Source of the DNA: Oxyruncus cristatus
Lineage: Eukaryota; Chordata; Aves; Passeriformes; Cotingidae
Length of the DNA: 64,000 bases
Direction: 5' to 3'
Assembly: GCA_013399855.1 (NCBI GenBank)
Contig: VXAY01002192.1
Span: forward strand, 1-64,000
The notes beneath the pieces were generated by a model. The model did no database searches and was not told the DNA's origin. It worked only from the letters and a program-made list of their open reading frames with translations. This document shows positions 37,655 through 49,985 of the stretch, in pieces. A program made the translations under genes and the position numbers. Numbering within the stretch: position 1 is the stretch's first letter; each line of letters opens with the position of its first letter.

Positions 37655-38005
37655 GTTGAGGTTGGCAAGAATTGGACACAGTACTCTTGCTGTTGCCCCA
37701 CCGATGCGAAGTAGAGCTGAGGGATCATCTCTCTTGACCTTTCGGTGTGAGGCTGCTTTGTTAGACCGTGGTCATCCTGCTGTCCATCAGGACATCAAGG
37801 TTTTGCTTGGGAAGTTGCTTTCCAGCCAGTCAGCCCCCAGCATGTACTGGTGCATGGATTTAACCCTCCTGAGATACAGGGCTTTGTATCACCCCATGTT
37901 TGTAAGATTCCTCCCTGCCCATTTCCCCAGCCCATCAAGGTCTCTCTGAAGGAGACAAAACCATCTGGTGTATCACCCCGTCCCCTCAGCTTTGGTCAGC
38001 TACAC
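37655..38005 (-). mobile_element. CR1 LINE fragment, ORF2 C-terminal region (truncated both ends)
   Basis: Antisense CR1 landmarks in order: ATTGGACACAGTACTC, GCTGTCCATCAGGACATCAA, TTGCTTTCCAGCCAGTCAGC, CCTGCCCATTTCCCCAGCCC and TCAAGGTCTCTCTGAAGGAG. These lie between the RT catalytic box and the 3' UTR of CR1. The right end breaks off where the FADD-box region should be, and the 3' tail is missing. The wording differs from the copy at 5800-6425, so it is probably another CR1 subfamily. Confidence 0.85.
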
Positions 38006-41000
38006 ACTGGTTGAAAATACATTCCATCTGCCTGCCCTTTCCCAGCAAGGTTATGTGAGATGAACTCCATTCTATGTGTGCATGTGTTTATGGTGTCCAC
38101 CTTAATGTGAATCTGAACTCAATGCAGATATATAGCTTGTTATAATGTAAATTAATAAAATAGTAAGAACAACAATGTTCATCAAGTGTTCCTTATCCCT
38201 AAGAAAATCATGAAAGCCACCACCAGGGCAGAGAAATGACGGTCAAATATCAGGAAAAGGACAGAAAGAGAAAAAACAATCAGGTTGGAAGAAAAAGATT
38301 ATTCCTGTAGAAAAGATAACAGGTCTTGTCAACAAGACACTCAGGACATCAAAACCATTAATAAAAATATGAAGCTAAAATTGATTTGCTAAATCACACA
38401 AACCTTGTGTAGACACATTTGTTCAAAGTTGAAGTGGTTAAATTTGACTTAGCTTAATTCATTTATAGTATGTATTAAATGAAACAAAATTAAGGTCTTC
38501 TTTACTTCTAACAAGGCTGTCAACACAGGGATTTAATGCAGCTGAAGTGTGAACTTTAACATTTAATTTGGATTGACTTTCCTAAATGTCCAAATGCAGA
38601 GGAGTCCTATTAGCTTTCACAGTGGCAGAAATTAAAAACAGAAAACAGGCAATGGATGCGAGCCAGGTAATGGTAAAAAGTAATTAAATTAAGACAAAGA
38701 ATCTTTCCAGAAGGAATTATGAGAAGCCACAGATTATAGCCAAGAGGTGATCAAAGCTGTTTACCAGCATACAGAGAAAGGGCCAGGAACAGATGAAGAG
38801 TAATCATAAAACAGATCAAATACTGTCAGTTAGAGACTGGCATTGCAGAAGATCTGGAGCACATGAAAAGATACAGAATTACTGTTTTTAAATGCCCAGA
38901 TGGAACTGGCAAAAAGGCAGAGAAAAAAAAATCAAGCTGGACTACTACAAATAATCAAAGAAATGGAAGAAGTTTTAAAAACCAGAAGATTCTCTTAGCT
39001 TTAAAAAATAATATGAGCCTTTAGAGAGGCAGAAGTGCCAAAATTGGTAAATGGAAGACCAATTACTTTTTAGAAGGGAAAGAAAATTTAGTTATAAGTA
39101 ATAATGATTCTGAGGGCTTTCACTTTTATGTCAGGGCACAGTGAAAAGACACTGGGACTCATTTTGTACCTGCTCAGGTGACACAGCTGTGTGGTACCTC
39201 TACGGCAAATGGTGACTGATCCATACGTGCTTGTTATATATTTCTAACAAGCAACAGAGTCTTTTGATTTACAAAGATTCCAAAATAAAGGAAATTCTTA
39301 ACCAAACTAACTATACAGCACCATAGGTATATGCTTTGGCTTCTAGAATGGTTCTCTGTACCTGTACGGAAAGACTCTATAGAAAATTACAGCTTTACCT
39401 GTTCTCCAGATGGGCCACAGCAACTGAAAAATGAAGCTACAGCTCTTCTGATCTATCATCTCAGCCCCTTTTTTTGCAAACAGCACAGGCAAAGATGGAC
39501 CAACCAGCTGAAACACTGATTGGCCTCTTTCTATGACACTCATCACACCATCCTTCTGTATACCAAAGACTTCTGAAAATACACTTTCTTCAGCATTAGA
39601 AGCCAAATGGAGCAACCGCCTTTTTCTTACTCTCCAGAGTGAAATACTTTTTTGAAAAGGGTAACAATCTGATCCTTTTTTTCCTCACAAATTTGCGAAG
39701 CTTTAACACAGACCTGAATGAAGCCGAGCTAAATCAAGCAGATAAAAAGGTTTCCACAAAACACCTGCCTCCTCCTCCTTACTTACATGCTCAGATCCAC
39801 AGCAAGAGAAGAACCAAGGCAAGTTCAGCCTGGAGACTCCTTGGTAGCAGAGCAGAGCAAGCTGTACAAAAATTCTGGACTTAAGTGAAATGGCAGTGGA
39901 GCCCACTGAACAGTGCAAAGATCAAATATGAAGAAAATTAACTTAAATGAATTCTTAGTGTTTGGGTTAGAACCACCCCAGAAGAGCGCAGCACAGACAG
40001 AATTTAAGAAAAGCTTAATTTGAGCTCTCTGTCCAAGACAATTTTGCCAGTGTTCCCAGTTTAGCTGAGAGCTTGGATTGCCATTTATGAGGTGTAGGGT
40101 ATATGTAAGTATATTTTCTTTACTCACCATGAGAACGCCAGAAGAAATACAGTTTGTAACCAAGTTTATGCCAATACCTGCTCTGAGAGCCCTCATCTGT
40201 TACCTTGCTAAAATTTCACACTTCAAAGTAAGGATTAAATCTAAGCATATGCAATGTAGCTTTGCCTAAATTAATTTACAGCAAAAAGACTTATTTATTT
40301 CCTGCCCTTGGTATACTCTGATTGGCTTTTGTGACAGCTGTAAAAGGAAAGCTGCTAAGAGAGACAATCACATCCGACAAAGAACATGCTAATGAAATCA
40401 GGCTTTCTAAAGGGAAGTGATTTTGACAGATTAGAAATTATAGCTTTGTATGGATACTACCCAAGTTGTCAGCCCCTCTTCCCACAGTAGCAGCAGGCTC
40501 TGTTCAATTTGAGGAACACTCTGTCTGCTCATCATGTTATATAAAATCAACCTCTAGCCATATCTGGGTGATTTCCTACAGTGAAAAACTCAGAAACAGA
40601 AGGTAAAAATTCCCCATTTGGCATCTTAATCATCTATTAATGATGCAACCTGTACTGTACCATCTGAAAAACATGAATCAACAATGAGCCCACCCTTCCA
40701 CAAATAGAACTCTCTACCCTATAATGTGGTGATCTTTCTCCTTCTAATTGCATCTTACAGATTTTTAAAAGGCACTTTAGTCCTTAAGTGTAAAATTTGC
40801 ATTCAAACTATTGTACAAAGAAACACTAACAATGATTTTGAAGCAATTTCTGCTAAAAAAGAGCACAGATTTCTGATCACACACCATTGGAGAAGATGGA
40901 AGTGTACATGGAGCATTTTTCTTATCTCATTAGCAACCATTAGAAACCCTCAGGGGGAACATAATGACCAGTGGAAAAAGGGCAGAGCAGACTTCAGTGA

Positions 41001-44000
41001 ACAAAACAGATGTTTAGTGCATATAGATATTATCCAACACCAGCATCAAACTAGTGAGTTTAGCCATTTAGGGCATCTCCTAGGAAACCATCAGATAACA
41101 TTAAAAGATATTGACTAACATAAAAAGAGCTGCAGGGGAAACGGTGTATATTTGATAGAAATGGGATGTGCTTCTAAATGCAACAGTTCTAATTTCTGCT
41201 GAGGAAAAAAAATGGATTTATTTTTCTAGATGCATATTGTGATTTTGGTTAAAGGGCTTAAAATTTGCTGTATGTTACTGTGTCTTGACATTGCAGTCTT
41301 TAACTAAGCAATGTATAAAATTCAGTGCAAAAGCAAATCACAAAGTGAGAGAATACAAAAAATTTATCATAACGTTCCAACTTGTACAGCACATAACATT
41401 GTTTTGTTTTTCTTGTTATTATTTTCTTTTCCCTGCCAGTTCTTTCTGGCTGAAATTTTCCACATAGACTGAAAGCCATAAAACTGGCAAAGGTATTGGG
41501 CACTTCATTTCTTTTATGGTCCTTTGAGGAAAACTTCTTCTGCCCATTATGCCAAAAAAACCCCACTTTAACTGACCAGGACCAACTGGCAGTGTGTCCA
41601 TCACACCATGTGAAGTGTTCTCGTTCATAACTGCAGCATTTCTCCTCCGTGTTTCGTCCAGAAAGAGAAGGCATTTGATTCACTGACATTTTCCTTTCCT
41701 CTATCCAATTTCATGTCTGATCAACAATGTTTATTGCCTGATGGTTTCTTTTTAGAGTGCTAAGGACACCTTTTCCACTGTGATTACTATTTTGCCCTCT
41801 CTGCAAGTCAGTGAGTAGAAAGGTTAGCTCCGAATTTCGCTAATGAGAACTTTGCTGATCTGTTCAAGTTGGCTGATACGCCTTTTGGGCATGACCAATC
41901 AGAGCATAAAGTGTCAGGAGATTTGCTGTCTCTCTACAGCCCTGGTAAATGTCTTCCTGCAGTCTACCAGAGCATTAATTCTCTGCCCAGTTCTATGTAT
42001 CTGTGGCAAGGGATAGTGGTACATACTCACCTCTAGATAAATCACTAACTACCCATGCATGCTGTGTTCCTTCTTCACTTTGGTACATTTGCTTAATGTG
42101 TTCAGGTCAAGTTGTATCATCAGTTTAGCTGAATTCATAAAATAAAGAGGAAGGCCATAATTTAAATGCCGGGACAGAGTATGAAGAAGGAAAACACTTC
42201 ATGAACACTGATGCTTTATTTTTTCTGAATTGAGACTAATCTAATATAAACAGAGTTCTCTACAGTACACCTGCATTGGATCAATAATGGCAGTTTTAAA
42301 GGCAACCAACCCAGACCCTGCATGCCATGGTGTTAAGCTTGTTAGAGAGTTGGGGAGAACTGAGGAGCAAAAATGGATCCGGTGCTGAAAAGATATGCCC
42401 TCTTAATTCTATAAAATATATGGCTGCCCATCTTTCCTTAGCTCCCATATAATACTCCTATATATATCCTATGCTTTCCTGGGAGGCTGTGCACATTAGT
42501 GTGAAGTGTATCAGCACAACACCAATACAGTGCTTAGGTGTCCCTATTTTGGGAGGTGATTGTCATCTGGTTAACTCAAGGATCAGAGATTTATGAAAGG
42601 ACAGAGATCTGCTGCCTTCTAATTTGACCCAGGAGACTCTGTTATATAACAGACATGCTATCAGAAAACCTCTGTGAAACATAAACCTTGCTGAACTTCT
42701 TTTGATGTTTGTATTTTATTTTCCAGATGGAGCACTGCCAAATAACAGCTGCATAGACAGTTAAGCTTGATCATTTACAGAACTGCAAAGGGTTTGATTG
42801 ATCAGCTTAGATGTCAGCAATTTTGTAATATGCTTGGGCACCAAAGGAGCAGAGCAGGTTGGGAAATGCAAAGGGGAAAAAATATTGTGTATTCTGATTG
42901 TGTCCTTCACACAAAATTACAAGCATTTTCAACAACAAAGTAATTCACTTTGTCCAATAGACTGCCCACAAGTTTAGGGCAATAAAAATGAAGAGCATCT
43001 TTAGCTGACAATTTAAGCTCAAATAGTTTTTGACTGGCAAGGTGTGGTATCATCCAGAAGAATTGATACTATAGTAGTAGCTTCAAATTACGGGGTTATA
43101 GTGTGCCTGCTCAACATGCAGCTGTTATCCGTGGAGATAGGAAAGAAATAGATAGCAATAAATGCTTTCTGTATGTTCTACAGCTAATTAAGGATAAGAA
43201 TTTGTATACACACATATTTGAGAAGAAAGAATAAAAATTAAAATGGAAGATTTTGACTGACACTGAGTACATCCCGAAATTCTCCTTTCAGACACCATTT
43301 TCCTATTCAATCTTCTGCACGAGTTTTTGGTTTTTTTTTTTTGAGAGAGAGGTCTGAGGAAAAATGCATCTCCCTTTCAGCAAAGGAAATTTGAAACAAT
43401 GTCATTTTCTGAAAATGGTGGTTTACTGAAATTACATGTTTCTGTTAAGCCAACCCATTCCATCCCCAACCCAAAAATAATTCAAGGCAGGTTGTTGTGT
43501 CAGCAGTTGTCAGTCTTTGTTAGCAAACGTCAGGGCTGAGATAACCACTAATGTCCTTCCCTAGTTGATGAGTATAAAGGGCATTAAAAGCAGAGACTAA
43601 AACTCAGTATTTTGGAAATAAAAAAGTAAAATCCCTTGCTGGGTTTCCTTGAGCAGCAGAACTGTTAGCACACTTTGTAACGAGCTTCTCACCCCAACAG
43701 AGCTAAATAATAGCCCAATAACTGTAACCTAGAAATCCATCCAATTGCAAGAGTTAATTAAATATTTCAATAAATCAAGCAAAAAGAACTACATTGGAAA
43801 ATCCCAAGTAGTTTAAACAGAAATGGTTCACTAATACTAGAATATATATCTAACAAGTCAGAAACATGGGAGATTAGAAATCCCTCTCTCAAGATGGATG
43901 AGTTAAAAATAAGACCTAAGCAGTAATCAGACTAAGGTTATTTCACCCAGAAACTACCTTTTATCATTCTCAAGAGAAGGTTTGTGGACTAAAATCATCA

Positions 44001-45878
44001 AATATACAGTCTCTAAAATGATTGCTTCACATCACAAAACCTGGTCTTAACTGATAACCTTTACTTACTGGGACACTCACCTCAACACAAATGCACCCAA
44101 CGATCCCCACTGGATCAGCAGGAAAACCAGAATGATACACACAGGAATACATTTTGTATTGTGTTCTGAGAACTGGCTTTTCCCCACTTACTATTGAAAT
44201 GATTGTGTTCCTTCTCCAAATGATGTGTCCTTTACAACAGAAAGAAAAAAATCTTCACAATTACCATCTCAAGATTCAACATCAAAACTATCAGCCACTT
44301 CTCTTTAACTGAGTATCTTTTAAAAAAGGACACACACAGACGTTGATTAATTAGCTCAATGCTTTCATAATACCAAAAGTGGTTTTTTCTTCGTTCTTCT
44401 TTTGTGCATTTTTTAATTATGTATTTTCTATTCTGAAAGTCCATTTCTTTTCTTTAGTATTAATTTTCTTGCGTCTGTGTAAGATATGGAGGTTGACAGA
44501 CCCCTCACCACAAATCCCTAATCAGGTTTAATAGTTTTAATGCTGCACAGCAACAAGGTCGTATTAAAGCAATTGACCCTTCAGATCAGCTGATTCCATA
44601 GAAATTAGAACAACACTCCTTTACTCCTTCCCCCTCCTACGTCTCACCTAAGCACAGCCAACTCAAAAGTAGGCATTGATTCTGGAGTTGGGACCCCTCT
44701 AGAGTGAATAGCAAGAAATAGGCACAATTTATCTTACAATACTTATCTCAGGATAGGGTCGATTACCCTCTGCACTGCCTACATCTCTCCATTGACTTTA
44801 CAGGAAGCTTAAAAGAATTCACTTAGGGAAGACATCTAACTTTCAGATGGATACAGTTAATCGAGGTGAATCCTTGCTGGATGTCAATATATGATTGCTA
44901 CAATGCTGGTGGTCTTATCCGAAATGCAACCTCCATCTTCATTGTCATAGATGGCTCTGACTGTAAAGTGCAGATCAGAAGATACAGCACATTGGGATGG
45001 GTTTCCTTTGTAATGGGGATTTGCCTGAGAGATACTGTGATTACTGTATCTATACAAGTAGTGTTAAAGATACACTTGTGCACTATTAACAGGAGATCTA
45101 ACTCAGAGCATGTCCTAAAAAAATATATTTATTCACTGCTCAGCATCATCTCCACTATGTTCCAGAGCTTGGCATTTTTATTGTATTAATGTTTATATTT
45201 TATCCGTTATATTTCGTCTCATAAACAAACTACCAGCCAAATGCTACTTGGCTGATCTCACCAGAGCTTGACTATGTCTGGCTTTTAATCACAGTTTCAC
45301 CATCTCTCTGAAAAAATCCGTGGTCTTCTGGGTAACACAAGCCCTGTGGCAGGCTAACCTATTCTGAGAAAAGGTCAGCTAACTGTTGAAGCAAAGCACG
45401 AGAAGAGCAAAGCGCGCCGCACAGCTGAAAGCTGTGAAGTTGCCAGGAGGCTGGGGAGCTCATGCAAAGAAACTCCCTGCCTTCCATGCTACGCTGATCT
45501 CGGGTCTCAGGATTTTTAAACCTTCAGATTTCCACACTCTCCTCACTTTGAATAGCAAACGGGAATCAATTTATCTGTCAGCTGGAGAAACCACTCAATG
45601 TGTGAGACAAATGGGGATTTCGTTCTGGGGCCCAGGGGTGGGAGGCAGTTGCCTGAGACAACTTCAGAAGACAACTGCATAAATAATGCCAAACTCTTTT
45701 TCCCCTACCATATTTCTGGGTTTCCCAAGGAAGTTATCAAGTCAAGTTTGACAGCAATCACAATGCTGGGCCAGTGTACAGTCTTCCAGGGTGTGAAAAA
45801 CTGGGAGACATCACATTTGGCAATACCTGAGGAGAACAACCTCAGATAGGGGGGTTTAATGATCTTTATGGGCTGATA
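38006..45878. other. 7.9 kb without recognised mobile element or gene
   Basis: Mostly A/T-rich unique DNA. A T12 run lies at 43331-43342. A small CpG cluster (four CpG in about 21 bases, with GCGCGCCGC at 45412-45420) is unusual for this desert. Around 40300-40440 there is a TGACAGCTGT (the palindromic core bound by TALE homeodomain factors such as MEIS) among other A/T-core words. The 130- and 129-codon frames at 40726-41118 and 41300-41689 show no known domain. Confidence 0.55.
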
Positions 45879-46145
45879 GTGATAGGACAAGGGGGAACAA
45901 ATTTAAACTGAAAGAGAAGAGATTTAGATCAGATGTTAGGGAGAAATTCTGTGCTGTGAGAGTGGTGTGGCACTGGAACAGGTTGCCCAGAGTGGTTGTG
46001 GATGCCCCATGCCTGGAATTGTTCAAGGCCAGGTTGGATGGGGCTTTGAGGAACCTGGTCATGTGGAAGGCCTCTCTGCCCATTGAGGCAGGGTGGAATT
46101 AGATGATTTTTAAGGTCCCTTTCAACTAAAACCATTCTATGATTG
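45879..46145 (+). mobile_element. CR1 LINE 3' end, 5'-truncated
   Basis: Sense CR1: GTGATAGGACAAGGGGGAAC, AAACTGAAAGAG, TTTAGATCAGATGTTAGGGA, CACTGGAACAGGTTGCCCAG, GGTTGGATGGGGCTTTGAGG, TAGATGATTTTTAAGGTCCC and the tail ACCATTCTATGATTG. The upstream third corresponds to the end of ORF2, but stops interrupt that frame. Confidence 0.95.
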
Positions 46146-47664
46146 TTGTATCATCTTTCCAAGAATCCCAAGATTCTGCCTAGGAAGAATCTTGCTCTGC
46201 TCTGCAATGACCAGGGCTCCATGAACCAGCTCTGGCTGCAGTAAATCTACTCAGCTCCAGCAAGGCTTTTGCAACAGCCAATCCCCAGCAGTACAACAGG
46301 GATAAAGAAACTGTCAGAAAGCCATTTTGATGGCCAACACTTTATCCTCTGACACAATACAGCTGTAAGTGATACAGGAATTTCACAGTATGGAATAGTA
46401 ATACACACAAGGTAAAAACTCTAAGTCATTAGCAGTATAATTTATTAGCTAAGTTGTGTCAATGCCTATCAATCAGGCTTTAAGGTTGGTTCCAGAGAGG
46501 TTTTTGATTTTCCTCATATTGCTTTGCTTTTCTTCTTCCATGGCAGCATTAGCAGGCGACAGTTACATTATATATCTACTCAGTGCTCTGGTGAGAGACC
46601 ATTATGTTCACAGATCATTACTGACATCCTGACATTTGTCATCTCCTTTCATAGCAGTTAAATCTTGCTTTATCTGTAAATGTCACCACGTCATTTATTC
46701 ATGAAAAGGGGTCACATTCCTAAAATAGTACACTCAGCTTTTAAAAGGGAAGTTGGTTTTATTCACTGTGGTAATCCTTGGACAAACTTCACTGCTGCTA
46801 AGTACTGACATTTTTCCCCATGCAGTTGTTTACATCCCCACATACAGATTTCAGGCCTGGTTTTTGAAAATAAAACCCTAACAGAAAGACAAATGATCTG
46901 GATGAGAAAAGTAAGTGCTTATTTTTTCAGCTTCCTACATTTAATCCACATAGATTTACCGGCACTGAATTTACTGTTGTGAAGCATAATTTTAATTTGA
47001 CATCATACTGGCTAAGAACCCACTGGTTGTCTATTTTTACTAAGGCTTTGGCATGTAGTTCTCAGCTGGGCTGTATTACAAACTCACAAAAACATAGTTT
47101 AAATAATCCTTGATAATAATACTTTATTTTTTCCTCTTCAAATGTCTTGAAAGTTTAATTAATAAAAGTCTAGGCCCACCCTGTGAGATATATGGCCATA
47201 CTTGCATAAAAAGTAGAGGAAAGAAATAGAAGCTGAGGCAAGCAGGATGCCTAAAGGACTCTTACTATGATCTTGGAAAAAATTAATTAAACCCATATGG
47301 AGAGCCTGAATTTAGGACAGTAGATGCTCCCTCTTACACTGTTTATACACCAACATGCATCTTTTCTGCAGCAGCATTACCTTTATCACCATTCCTCGCT
47401 TTTGTACCTCTTTATAAATTAGCTTTTTAGTGGGTGCCTTGAAATGCTTGTGTTTTCTCAATACTTACAAATCTCACTTTGAAGTTCTTGTTCAGTTTTC
47501 CCTCACAACCATCTTAACAGCAAGGTATGTCATCTGGAGCGCCATCTTACTCAGGTTATCATTGTAGCACTAGCATTATTTCTGGAAAAAAATTGGCTGT
47601 GGACAAATTTTAAGGCCAGATTCCAAGATAGCATGAATTATCTTAACAGTTGGGATCCATATGT
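46146..47664. other. Unique A/T-rich DNA, no gene seen
   Basis: No recognisable feature. Confidence 0.6.
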
Positions 47665-47709
47665 ATATTTATATATGTATATACATATTTATATATGTAT
47701 ATACATATA
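47665..47709 (+). repeat. A/T-rich 20-bp perfect tandem pair
   Basis: ATATTTATATATGTATATAC occurs twice back to back (47665-47684 and 47685-47704), with more of the same at both edges. Its TATGTATATACATA words are self-complementary, so the tract can form cruciforms. It explains the tyrosine/isoleucine-rich frame starting at 47661. Confidence 0.95.
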
Positions 47710-48060
47710 GTTATCTAGTGATCTGCCATCTTGAGGGTTTCTACAGTGATAAAAACATAGCAGCTCACTTCCCTACGGTAATTTCCAGATCATTTTATAA
47801 GCTGTATGAAGTATATGCAGCAATTACTTTTCTCACCACTCACAGCAGCTGCTTTATGAGCTCAGCAAAGCTCCATAATAGCTGAAGGTAGAAAATAATA
47901 AAAAACTGAGGCCTGAGTTTACCAGGGGGCTAAAAGGGCTGCATCTCCTCCATTAACGTTGCCCCCTGAAGCATATAATCAACAGCTGGATCCATTTCTG
48001 AAATTGTCACATCTCTTTGAAAATAAAGAGAATAATTTAAGTAAACTGAGGAGTACCACA
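47710..48060. other. Unique DNA, no gene seen
   Basis: Nothing recognised between the A/T repeat and the CR1 end that starts at 48061. Confidence 0.6.
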
Positions 48061-48530
48061 GAAACGCAGAATAATTCAGACTGGGAGGGACCTCTGGAGG
48101 TCATCTGTGCTGTGAGCAAAGCCACATCAGATCTGGTTGCAGGACTTTGTCCAGTGGAGTTTTTAATATCTCTAGAGAGCATCAACAACCTCTTTTCCAG
48201 GCTTTGACAGCCCCCATGGCGGAAAAAAAAAAACATTTCTCATACCTATTCTGAATTTCCTGAGTTCCAGCTTCTGAAATTTGTACTTCACCTTCTCACC
48301 ATGCATCTCTGAGGATGCTCCAGAGCCTCCTCTGAACACACATATCTCCCTCAGACACTCCTCATGCTCCAACCAGATCAACAGTGTCCTACACTGGACT
48401 TGCTCCAGTTTGTCCCTGTCATTCTTTTATGGGGATTTTTTAAAGAGCACCATCTGTGGGTGCTGTCTGAGCTGCAATCTCACACATGTCAAATCTAGGG
48501 GGAGAATTGTTTTTCTCACTGCAAGACATC
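48061..48530 (-). mobile_element. CR1 LINE 3' part, diverged
   Basis: Antisense CR1 from the 3' end upward: AACGCAGAATAATTCAGACT, GGGAGGGACCTCTGGAGGTC, GACTTTGTCCAGTGGAG, TATCTCTAGAGAGCATCAAC, then decayed UTR/ORF2 sequence with TGCTCCAGAGCC, GACTTGCTCCAGTTTGTCCC and CTAGGGGGAGAATTG. An A-run insertion (about 48223-48233) interrupts it. The 3' sequence belongs to the subfamily ending with CTCTGGAGGTC, unlike the copies at 3808, 14661 and 45879. Frames on both strands here derive from it. Confidence 0.85.
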
Positions 48531-49784
48531 ACTGCTGAGGTGAAACCCTGGTTCTCCAGGTGCCACTGGCAAAACATGCTGCACGCTTCCTCCAATAAGT
48601 AATTCAGGCTGCCATAGCTTCTACTTCAAGGTTTCAGTGTCTCTTTTCCTGCCAAGTTTCCTACCACTTTCCCCCACACACACCCCCCAGCATGTCTTTA
48701 CAACTTTCAGTTATGTGATTTTTGAGACCAGCTGGAACACAAATGCTCAGAGCTGAAGAACAAATAAAATGGTTGCTTTCAGAAAGTTAACAGATAAATT
48801 CTCCTCTGTGCCAGCTATCTGTTAAAGTCAGGATCATTATGTCTACTTAAACCAGCTGAGAATTTCATCAAGTATTTGACCACAGCTTCCAATCACACCA
48901 GGTTTCCTGAGAATCAGCTTTCCCTGAGAAATCTGTAGTATTCCAATTATGCTGAGTTCTCAGTTTAGATGCACGTTTACTTCTTAACAGTATTGACCAC
49001 ATTGTATTTTCTAAACAATAAAAACTTCTCTCCTCTACTAAAAATTGGCTTACTAAATTTGCCTCTATAGTATGTCTTGCCAAACCAGCAAAGGAGGTCA
49101 CAAAATAAACCTGTATTTATAACTATTATATTTGAAAGGCTTCAGTATCAATAAAGGAGAAAAAATACTGTCATCACACAAATTTGATAAGATTTATTAA
49201 GAATAGAATCTGTCCATAAAAAAATCTGAAAATAGTTTTACTGCATGTTCTAAAACACCATCTACTTAATACTGGGCTGGGTTTCAGAGAAAACTCTCTA
49301 CTTTCAGGATCTCTACTCATTATTTTTTGCAAGAAAACTGATTTATTCTAAAGAAACACATACAACCGTTTCCTTTTGAGACGAAGGGCAACACATTCTT
49401 TAAAGATTTCACTACAATAAGGCAAATTAATGATTATCAAAAGGAGAGGGACTAGGATTCTGAAAGCTGATTTTGCTGTAGGTGTATTTTGCCATGTGAA
49501 AAACATAATGGAAACCAATGGGAACCAATTGTCACTGGCTTGAGTAATGTCAGTAACACTATTTCTCAGGCTGACAGCAGTTTTGCCACATAACATGCAG
49601 TATTCTAGGTGTGAACTGAAAGTTCCTACAATTAACTTCACTTATCCAAAAGAAAGCCTTGTTTTTCCTCTCATTTTGCTTTTTTCCATTGGAATTTTGT
49701 AGCTTTCCTAAATATACTGGAAAGATTTACATGCAGGAAATGTTTTTGTTCAAAACATATTATCAGTATCTTTCTGCATGTGTC
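48531..49784. other. Unique A/T-rich DNA, no gene seen
   Basis: No gene or mobile element recognised. A short C/A-rich run lies at about 48669-48688. Confidence 0.6.
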
Positions 49785-49826
49785 TATGTGTGTGTGCACA
49801 TGTATGTACACACATGCGTGTATACA
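49785..49826 (+). repeat. 42-bp strictly alternating pyrimidine-purine run
   Basis: Every base alternates pyrimidine and purine over 42 positions, rich in TG, CA and TA steps with one CG. Such runs are the classical substrate for left-handed Z-DNA under negative supercoiling. It probably began as a (TG)n/(CA)n microsatellite. Confidence 0.9.
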
Positions 49827-49922
49827 GAATCATTTGTCAAACATTAAATATAAGTATTGTGGATATTAGAAGATTTCTGTTTTCTCAACTCACCATGAAG
49901 CCTATTTAATCCTGACTATATC

Positions 49923-49964
49923 CAGAGATCAATAGAGTTTGACAGCAAACTCTATTGATCTCTG
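49923..49964. repeat. Perfect 18-bp inverted repeat with 6-base loop
   Basis: CAGAGATCAATAGAGTTT at 49923-49940 is the exact reverse complement of 49947-49964, with loop GACAGC between. The pairing stops sharply on the outside (C/A mismatch). As RNA it would form a clean hairpin, but it is shorter than a normal microRNA precursor. No terminal inverted repeats or target-site duplication show it to be part of a transposon. Confidence 0.95.
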
Positions 49965-49985
49965 ATATTGCATATTGCATATTGC
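49965..49985 (+). repeat. Three perfect copies of ATATTGC
   Basis: A heptamer repeated three times, starting at the first base after the 18-bp hairpin. The adjacency suggests one replication accident (template switching plus slippage) made both. Confidence 0.9.
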
